From Oscillospiraceae bacterium (GTDB lineage Bacteria > Bacillota > Clostridia > Oscillospirales > UBA644): a stretch of 10,630 nt of DNA. Positions within the stretch are counted from its first letter, which is position 1. Each line of letters opens with the position of its first letter. The stretch is from assembly GCA_015067385.1 (NCBI GenBank), contig SVMP01000064.1, positions 1 to 10,630 of the forward strand, in the 5' to 3' direction. The notes below the pieces were generated by a model, which saw nothing but the letters and a program-made list of their open reading frames with translations, was not told where the DNA came from and ran no database searches. Position numbers and translations under genes: made by a program. This document shows positions 5,732 to 10,630 of this stretch, one piece after another.

Positions 5732-6850
5732 TTATTTACGTTTTGATTCTATCAGTTTTTCGGTCTCTTCGCAGATTCGAACCGCAGCATCGGTCTTAGC
5801 AAGAGTGAGAGCTGCTTTTTCCATTTTATGAAGACGGGAACGGTCTGCGCAAAGTTCCTTAACAAGAGAATAGAGCTTTTCTCCGTCAAGATCTTTTTCT
5901 TCAACAAGAACAGCCGCACCGACATCGGAATACGTTTTAGCATTGTAATACTGATGATTTTCGGCAACATTCGGCGAAGGGATAAGAATCGAGGCTTTGC
6001 CGAGAGCCGCAATTTCCGTTAATGTCATCGCACCTGAACGGTTAATAACAATATCGGATGCCGCCATTACAGTCGGCATGTTATAAATATATTCGAGAAT
6101 ATTTAAATTTGAAGACGAAGCAACATCACCGAGCGTGTCCATAACACGTTTATAATCGGCTGATGCACCGTGATAATGTGTTATGATACCTTCTTCGGCA
6201 GAGAGACGAGCCATAACACAAAAAGCATCATTGATCTGCCTTGCGCCGAGACTTCCTCCGCAAGAGAGAACGACGGGAACATCTTCTGCGATACCGAGTT
6301 CACGCCTTGCTTCTTCACGTGTTTTTGAAAGGAATTCACGTTTAATGGGATTTCCCGTAAGAATACATTTTGAGTCGGGACAATCAAGTTTATTTTTTAT
6401 GGGAAAACTTAAAAATATTCTGTCAACACGAGGAGCAAGCATTTTCGTTGTAACTCCGGCAAAAGCATTCTGTTCATGAATGACCGACGGAATACCCATT
6501 TTACTTGCAGTGTACATAACAGGCGCGCTGACAAATCCACCGGTGCCTATTGCGACATCGGGAGCGAAATCTTTTATTATTTTTCTTAATTTTAAGGATG
6601 TTGAAGCAAATGTCATGAGTGCTTTTACATTATGTTTTGTGGCTTTGAATGTTTTCGCACGTGTAAAACCGTTTGCCTTTACAAACTCTATTTTATATCC
6701 CGCACGAGGAACAAGATCCGCCTCTCTGTTATTTTGAGTACCGATAAAGAGAATATTTGCGTCGGGATGTCTGAGTTTCATTTCATTTGCGATAGCGAGT
6801 GCAGGATTTATATGACCGGCTGTACCGCCGCAAGCAACAAGAATATTCAT
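5732..6850 (-). CDS. murG: Lipid II synthase MurG (UDP-GlcNAc transferase), 372 aa
   Basis: MurG adds GlcNAc from UDP-GlcNAc to lipid I, making lipid II on the inner face of the cytoplasmic membrane. It is a GT-B fold, family GT28 enzyme. Visible motifs are the first glycine loop CGGTAGHINPALA (7-19; Ala replaces the second Gly of the usual GGTGGH), GTGGFVSAP (102-110), HEQNAFAG (125-132), the second glycine loop GGSLGA (198-203) and the donor-binding segment RSGAMTLTE (271-279) through PSPNVAENHQ (291-300). The length matches the family (about 355-370 aa). The ATG at 6850 has AAAGGAT 9 nt upstream. It follows ftsW after 69 nt, so lipid II synthesis and polymerisation are genetically coupled. 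The Ala in the first loop is, to my knowledge, tolerated in clostridial MurG and is not a sign of inactivity. Confidence 0.97.
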   Translation of the reverse strand: MNILVACGGTAGHINPALAIANEMKLRHPDANILFIGTQNNREADLVPRAGYKIEFVKANGFTRAKTFKATKHNVKALMTFASTSLKLRKIIKDFAPDVAIGTGGFVSAPVMYTASKMGIPSVIHEQNAFAGVTTKMLAPRVDRIFLSFPIKNKLDCPDSKCILTGNPIKREFLSKTREEARRELGIAEDVPVVLSCGGSLGARQINDAFCVMARLSAEEGIITHYHGASADYKRVMDTLGDVASSSNLNILEYIYNMPTVMAASDIVINRSGAMTLTEIAALGKASILIPSPNVAENHQYYNAKTYSDVGAAVLVEEKDLDGEKLYSLVKELCADRSRLHKMEKAALTLAKTDAAVRICEETEKLIESKRK

Positions 6851-6919
6851 TGTAAATTGATCCTTTCGTTAAAGAGAAAGCTTTCTTTTGTTGGGAATAT
6901 CCGTAATGATACAGTTGAT

Positions 6920-8062
6920 TTACTTTAGATACGAATCTCTTGAGACACGTAATACAAGTCCCATTTCAAGAAGCAGAACAAGCAGAGCCGTGCCTCCGTA
7001 ACTGAAAAACGGCAAGGAAATACCTGTCGTTGGTGCAGAGTTTGTAACAACGGCAAGATTAAGAATGGTCTGAAGAGCGACCCTTGTAATTATACCCATA
7101 GACATGAGCGAGAGAAATACATTATTCGCTTTGATAGAAATATAGATACCGCGCCAAATAAGGAAAGCAAAGAGAATTATAATCAGAACAACGCCGACAA
7201 AACCGACTTCTTCGGCTGTTATTGAAAAAATACAGTCATTTTGCGGTTCCGGCAGAAAAAGATATTTCTGTCGGCTCTTACCGTAACCAAGGCCGAACAG
7301 ACCGCCCGAGCCTATTGTTAAAAGCGACTGATACGGCTGGTGTCCGCTGCCGAGAATATCACGTGTCGGGTCAAGCCAAACGAGAACACGTTCCATCATA
7401 TAATTAACGTTAAGAAGAGCGACAGCTGCAAAAATAATACCGATCACTACGGCAATCGTGCAATAAAGCTTGTTGCTTCCGCCGACAAGTAGCATTATAA
7501 AACCAACGCCGAATATAAGAATGGCGCCCGAAAGATGCGTTTCAACAAGAACAAGCAGACACGGAACACCGAAAATAAGGCACGGGATGACAAAACCTTT
7601 GACGAATGTTTTCATCTCATCCTTATGACGTTTTATATATTGAGCCAACATCATTATAACGGCAAGTTTAGCAAATTCAGAAGGCTGAAACTGGAAAGAG
7701 CCGATATATATCCAACGTTTTTCGGAGTCGTTGCTGATAATAAGAACAAGAACGAGGAGGAATACGCATATCGCATAAAAAGCGGGTATAAGAGGAGTAT
7801 ACCATTTAGGAGGTATCCTGGAAACGATAAGCATACCGACAGTACCGAATGTCGCCCAGATCAACTGACGGCGAATAAAAAAGTAGCTGTCGCCGGTTTT
7901 GGAAAGAGATGCTGCATAGCCTGCGGAAAAAAGCATCATAAGCCCGACAAAAAGAAGAAGCAGAACGGCAAGAAGAAAAGGAAAATCAAGAGGCTGACTT
8001 TTCTTTTCCCAAAATCCCGAATGTTTTTTCTTATCCAAAGGGCTGTGATTTGTTGATGTCAT
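6920..8062 (-). CDS. ftsW: Septal peptidoglycan glycosyltransferase FtsW (SEDS family), 380 aa
   Basis: SEDS proteins polymerise lipid II into glycan strands together with a class B PBP. The protein has a charged cytoplasmic N-terminal tail (1-26) and about ten membrane segments. Family motifs seen are RRQLIWA (64-70), FQPSEFAKLA (125-134), the large outer-loop motif LPEPQNDCIFSITAEEVGF (270-288) with the catalytic Asp at 276, and the C-terminal signature AVVTNSAPTTGISLPFFSYGG. Between mraY and murG the likely role is FtsW. The sporulation paralogue SpoVE sits at this same position in Bacillus and cannot be excluded from sequence alone; RodA is less likely because of the context. The start has AAAAGGA 8 nt upstream, overlapping the mraY stop region; the gap to mraY is only 13 nt, with no murD between them. 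Confidence 0.93.
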   Translation of the reverse strand: MTSTNHSPLDKKKHSGFWEKKSQPLDFPFLLAVLLLLFVGLMMLFSAGYAASLSKTGDSYFFIRRQLIWATFGTVGMLIVSRIPPKWYTPLIPAFYAICVFLLVLVLIISNDSEKRWIYIGSFQFQPSEFAKLAVIMMLAQYIKRHKDEMKTFVKGFVIPCLIFGVPCLLVLVETHLSGAILIFGVGFIMLLVGGSNKLYCTIAVVIGIIFAAVALLNVNYMMERVLVWLDPTRDILGSGHQPYQSLLTIGSGGLFGLGYGKSRQKYLFLPEPQNDCIFSITAEEVGFVGVVLIIILFAFLIWRGIYISIKANNVFLSLMSMGIITRVALQTILNLAVVTNSAPTTGISLPFFSYGGTALLVLLLEMGLVLRVSRDSYLK

Positions 8063-8075
8063 AAACTTAATCCTT

Positions 8076-9107
8076 TTAAATTGAGAACAGAACGGCGATA
8101 ACGCATGCGACCACCGTTATACCGGAGAAAAGGAAGCAGATTTTTTCTTCGCTCCAGCCTGACATTTCAAAACTGTGATGAATAGGGGTCATTTTAAAAA
8201 GGCGTTTGCCGTGTGTAAGTTTAAAATAAGTACGCTGAATGATTACAGAAAATGTTTCGATAAAATAAACTATACCGACAACAAGTAAAACAAGGGGCAT
8301 ATCAAGAGAAAAAGCGATCGTTGTTATAAGTCCGCCAAGGAACATCGATCCTGTGTCACCCATCATGATCTTACAGGGATGCCAGTTAAAAATGAGAAAA
8401 CCGATAAGCGCACCTGCGAGAGCAATGGAAAGAACGGTTATATCATATGCACCTCTTACAGCCGAAACAACAACAAAGAAAATCGCAACAGGTATCGTAA
8501 CGCTGGTGCAAAGTCCGTCAAGTCCGTCCGTAATATTTACGGCATTTGTAAAACCTACCATAACGATCATTGCAAGAACGTACCAGAAAATTCCAAGATC
8601 GATCTGCCAACCGCCGATAGCGTCAACAAAAAACGGAAAATCAAAAGACAGAACGGTCGAGCCGCCTGTTCGGATCGCATTGAAGATAAGGAATGCCGCA
8701 GAGATCAGGAACTGCAGGATTATTTTCTGTATTTCGGAAAGACCTGCGTTATTTTTCTTTTTGATCTTTATGAAGTCGTCGGAAAAACCCATGAGGGCAA
8801 GGATAACAGATGTTATAAGACAAGTGATACCCGTAGACGGAATCACGGCACCGCTTGCGGGATTAGTGCCGGAAGTATAATATTCAAAAGCGAAGATCAA
8901 ATATGAAACAAGTACCGCACCCATGAAAATAAGTCCGCCCATAGTGGGAGTGCCTTGTTTGGACTGATGCCATGTCGGTCCCATATCCTGAATGATCTGC
9001 TGACCGGCTTTAAGTTTGCGTAAAAAAGGAATAACGATGGGTGTGGCGATCAAGACGCACACAAGCGCCGCAATGAAAGCGGCAATTACGGAAACAGGAA
9101 TAGTCAT
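8076..9107 (-). CDS. mraY: Phospho-MurNAc-pentapeptide transferase MraY, 343 aa
   Basis: MraY moves phospho-MurNAc-pentapeptide from UDP to undecaprenyl phosphate, forming lipid I in the cytoplasmic membrane. It is a polytopic protein of about ten membrane segments. Motifs in order are HQSKQGTPTMGG (47-58), the Asp pair in FSDDFIKIKKK (D110, D111), NAVNITDGLDGL (188-199), MGDTGS (249-254, with the key Asp251) and RLFKMTPIHHSFEMSGW (302-318). In most MraY proteins the last motif is TPIHHHFE; here the third His is Ser312. All catalytic Asp residues are present, so I expect an active enzyme. AAGGAA stands about 8 nt before the ATG at 9107. The gene follows murF after 27 nt and precedes ftsW by 13 nt. 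Confidence 0.97.
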   Translation of the reverse strand: MTIPVSVIAAFIAALVCVLIATPIVIPFLRKLKAGQQIIQDMGPTWHQSKQGTPTMGGLIFMGAVLVSYLIFAFEYYTSGTNPASGAVIPSTGITCLITSVILALMGFSDDFIKIKKKNNAGLSEIQKIILQFLISAAFLIFNAIRTGGSTVLSFDFPFFVDAIGGWQIDLGIFWYVLAMIVMVGFTNAVNITDGLDGLCTSVTIPVAIFFVVVSAVRGAYDITVLSIALAGALIGFLIFNWHPCKIMMGDTGSMFLGGLITTIAFSLDMPLVLLVVGIVYFIETFSVIIQRTYFKLTHGKRLFKMTPIHHSFEMSGWSEEKICFLFSGITVVACVIAVLFSI

Positions 9108-9134
9108 GTTAAAGTTCCTTTCTTTATACTGCCT

Positions 9135-10478
9135 TTATTTTTTCAATTGTTCGATTATTTCTTCGGCATGCATTCCCCTGCTGGCTTTAAAGAGGATAAC
9201 ATCGCCCTTTTGAGATATTGTTTTAACTATCTGCGCAGCTTCATCTGTTGTTTTGCAGACAAATATCTTTTCCGATGACAATCCTGCTTTTTCAGCTCCC
9301 GCCTTGTAATTTTCGGCAAAAGAGCCGTACGCGATAAGCATATCGGCGCCGACAAGTTTACTGCCTGTTATTTCATGAAGCTCATCGGAACGTTCCCCGA
9401 GTTCAAGCATATCTCCGAGAACAGCGATCTTTCTGCCGTTTTTGGTACGTAAAACATTTATCGCAGCTGCAACGGAATCGGGACTTGCATTGTAACAGTC
9501 CTCAATGATCGTCATTCCGTTAAGGTCATAAATATTTTGACGTAAGGGAGCATTTTTAAAGCTCAAAAGACCTTCCTTGATCTGTTCTGTCGTAAGTCCG
9601 AGAATCTGACCGACAGCAATCGCAGAAAGAGCATTATAAACATTGTGAAGTCCTTCGGTTGGGATTTTTACGGACAAAACACCGTTCGGAGTTACTGCAA
9701 AGAATCGGCAAAGTCCGTCGGAAAACAGAATGTCTTCGGCACGGTAATCGGCGTCCTTATTACCTATACCGAAAAACAGAACTTTCTGTTCGAAATCTTT
9801 CGGATCGAGTTTTGAAAGATACTCATCATCACCGTTAAGTATAAGCACGCCGTCCTTGCTCATACCGTCAGTGATCTCAAGCTTTGCTTTCATAATATTT
9901 TCACGGCTTCCGAGATATTCTATATGCGAAAAACCGATATTGGAAACGATGGCGATGTCGGGACAAGCCGTTTTCGACATAACGCTGATCTCGCCGAATC
10001 CGCTCATTCCCATTTCAAAGACACACGCTTCTTTATCTTTCGGCATATTAAGAACGGTAGCAGGGAGACCGATCGTACTGTTTTTATTGCCATCGGTTTT
10101 ATAAACATTGAATTCGGAAGAAAGAACTGCCGCCGCAAATTCTTTTGTTGTTGTTTTGCCAACGCTTCCGGTAACTGCAACCGTAGGAATGTTTATTGAT
10201 TTTTTGTACATATTGGCAGCCGTTTGAAAAGCTGACAAAGAATCTTCAACAAGAAGATACGGTATACGGGATTCTGTTTTTCTTTGACAGATAGCACAAA
10301 CCGCACCTTTTTCAGCCGCATTGTTTATATAGTTATGACCGTCTGTACGTTCACCGGGGAGACAGACAAAAAGACAGCCGGGGAAGACCTCTCTTGAATC
10401 GTAGGCAGAGCCGAAAAACTCCGTATCGCCCCCTATTATTTCGCCGCCGACAACAGTCTGAATATCTGAAAGTTTCAT
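9135..10478 (-). CDS. murF: UDP-MurNAc-tripeptide--D-Ala-D-Ala ligase MurF, 447 aa
   Basis: MurF is the ATP-dependent cytoplasmic ligase that adds D-Ala-D-Ala to UDP-MurNAc-tripeptide, finishing the pentapeptide. The three Mur ligase domains are visible: an N-terminal substrate domain (about 1-98, with SAYDSREVFPGCLFVCLPG), a central ATPase domain with the P-loop TGSVGKTTTK (103-112), EMGMSGFGEI (155-164), SNIGFSHIEYLGS (179-191) and the Lys of AKLEI (K199, usually carbamylated), and a C-terminal domain with DCYNASPDSV (327-336), VLGDMLELG (353-361) and FKASRGMHAEEII (430-442). The length is normal. It is separated from MurE, a related ligase, by the DCYNASP and SRGM signatures. The start has GGGAG (10490-10494), 11 nt upstream, a slightly long spacing. 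It lies 35 nt after murE and 27 nt before mraY. Confidence 0.97.
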   Translation of the reverse strand: MKLSDIQTVVGGEIIGGDTEFFGSAYDSREVFPGCLFVCLPGERTDGHNYINNAAEKGAVCAICQRKTESRIPYLLVEDSLSAFQTAANMYKKSINIPTVAVTGSVGKTTTKEFAAAVLSSEFNVYKTDGNKNSTIGLPATVLNMPKDKEACVFEMGMSGFGEISVMSKTACPDIAIVSNIGFSHIEYLGSRENIMKAKLEITDGMSKDGVLILNGDDEYLSKLDPKDFEQKVLFFGIGNKDADYRAEDILFSDGLCRFFAVTPNGVLSVKIPTEGLHNVYNALSAIAVGQILGLTTEQIKEGLLSFKNAPLRQNIYDLNGMTIIEDCYNASPDSVAAAINVLRTKNGRKIAVLGDMLELGERSDELHEITGSKLVGADMLIAYGSFAENYKAGAEKAGLSSEKIFVCKTTDEAAQIVKTISQKGDVILFKASRGMHAEEIIEQLKK

Positions 10479-10513
10479 TTACAACACATCTCCCATAAAC
10501 GAATCATTTTTTA

Positions 10514-10630
10514 TTACTTATTAAAAAACCCGATAACGATCTCTTTCTCGTTAAAAGGATATTTCATTCCTTTTATTTCCTGATACGGCTCATGACCTTT
10601 TCCCGCAAGGACGACCGCATCGTCCTTTTC
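10514..10630 (-). CDS. murE: C-terminal fragment of UDP-MurNAc-tripeptide synthetase MurE
   Basis: The frame is open from the window edge to TAA (10516-10514), with a second TAA directly after it, giving the last 38 residues. These include AVVLAGKGHEPYQ, the C-terminal MurE signature (usually GKGHExYQ), which lies in the third domain near the amino-acid site, and end in IVIGFFNK. MurE adds the third residue (meso-DAP or L-Lys) to UDP-MurNAc-L-Ala-D-Glu. The specificity motif (DNPR in DAP enzymes) lies outside the window, so the added residue cannot be told. It is the gene before murF, as in most dcw clusters; the cluster promoter must lie further right. Confidence 0.93.
   Translation of the reverse strand, partial: EKDDAVVLAGKGHEPYQEIKGMKYPFNEKEIVIGFFNK

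Noticed and set aside
6874..6887. Palindrome AGAAAGCTTTCT in the ftsW-murG gap as a terminator or operator
   Set aside because: It has no loop, no following T-run, and only A/T-rich arms; it is more likely chance in an AT-rich gap.
7535..8056. A 173-codon open frame antisense to ftsW
   Set aside because: The product is an extreme Lys/Arg-rich sequence that results from reading hydrophobic membrane codons backwards; no sign of real coding.
8353..8906. Two overlapping open frames of 175 codons antisense to mraY
   Set aside because: Both mirror the MraY coding sequence, have no ribosome binding site I can see and have compositions typical of antisense frames.

Overview
The window reads as a stretch of chromosome from a Gram-positive, AT-leaning Firmicute. 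The most likely group is Clostridia, perhaps a Ruminococcus/Oscillospiraceae-type gut bacterium; this is an inference. It rests on strong GGAGG-type ribosome binding sites, sigma-A promoters with extended -10 elements, clostridial-type MurG and DivIB sequences, lipobox signal peptides, and a W-(T/K)-D-I repeat protein of a kind I associate with this group. Nothing in the window marks a phage, transposon, CRISPR array or defence island.

Left part (1-2143, plus strand): the C-terminal 87 codons of an unrecognised, apparently highly expressed protein end at a strong intrinsic terminator (273-304). Two lipoprotein genes follow, each with its own promoter and ribosome binding site. The first (358-924, 188 aa) matches no family I know. 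The second (1121-2143, 340 aa) carries a short series of degenerate RCC1-like repeats. A perfect 13-bp hairpin at 2154-2184 separates it from the convergent division cluster and can stop transcription from both sides.

Right part (2200-10630, minus strand): a division and cell wall (dcw) cluster transcribed right to left as murE (partial), murF, mraY, ftsW, murG, murA, divIB/ftsQ, ftsZ. MurE and MurF complete the UDP-MurNAc-pentapeptide. MraY and MurG build lipid I and lipid II. FtsW polymerises lipid II at the septum. MurA is the committed first step of precursor synthesis. DivIB and FtsZ belong to the divisome. Gaps from murE to divIB are short (13-69 nt), consistent with one operon. ftsZ follows a 170-nt gap that holds a near-consensus promoter of its own, preceded by T-runs (A-tracts on the coding strand) spaced at 10-bp steps.

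Points worth a second look: murD is missing from its usual place between mraY and ftsW. ftsA is not next to ftsZ, and the sporulation genes spoIIGA-sigE-sigG are not downstream of it. The MraY HHH motif reads HHS. The FtsZ C-terminal peptide is far from the usual DIPxFLR form. The MurA start should be moved to the third of three in-frame ATGs. I did not find a clearly new biological system: the right part is conserved core machinery, and the least understood material is the pair of lipoproteins and the truncated left-edge gene.
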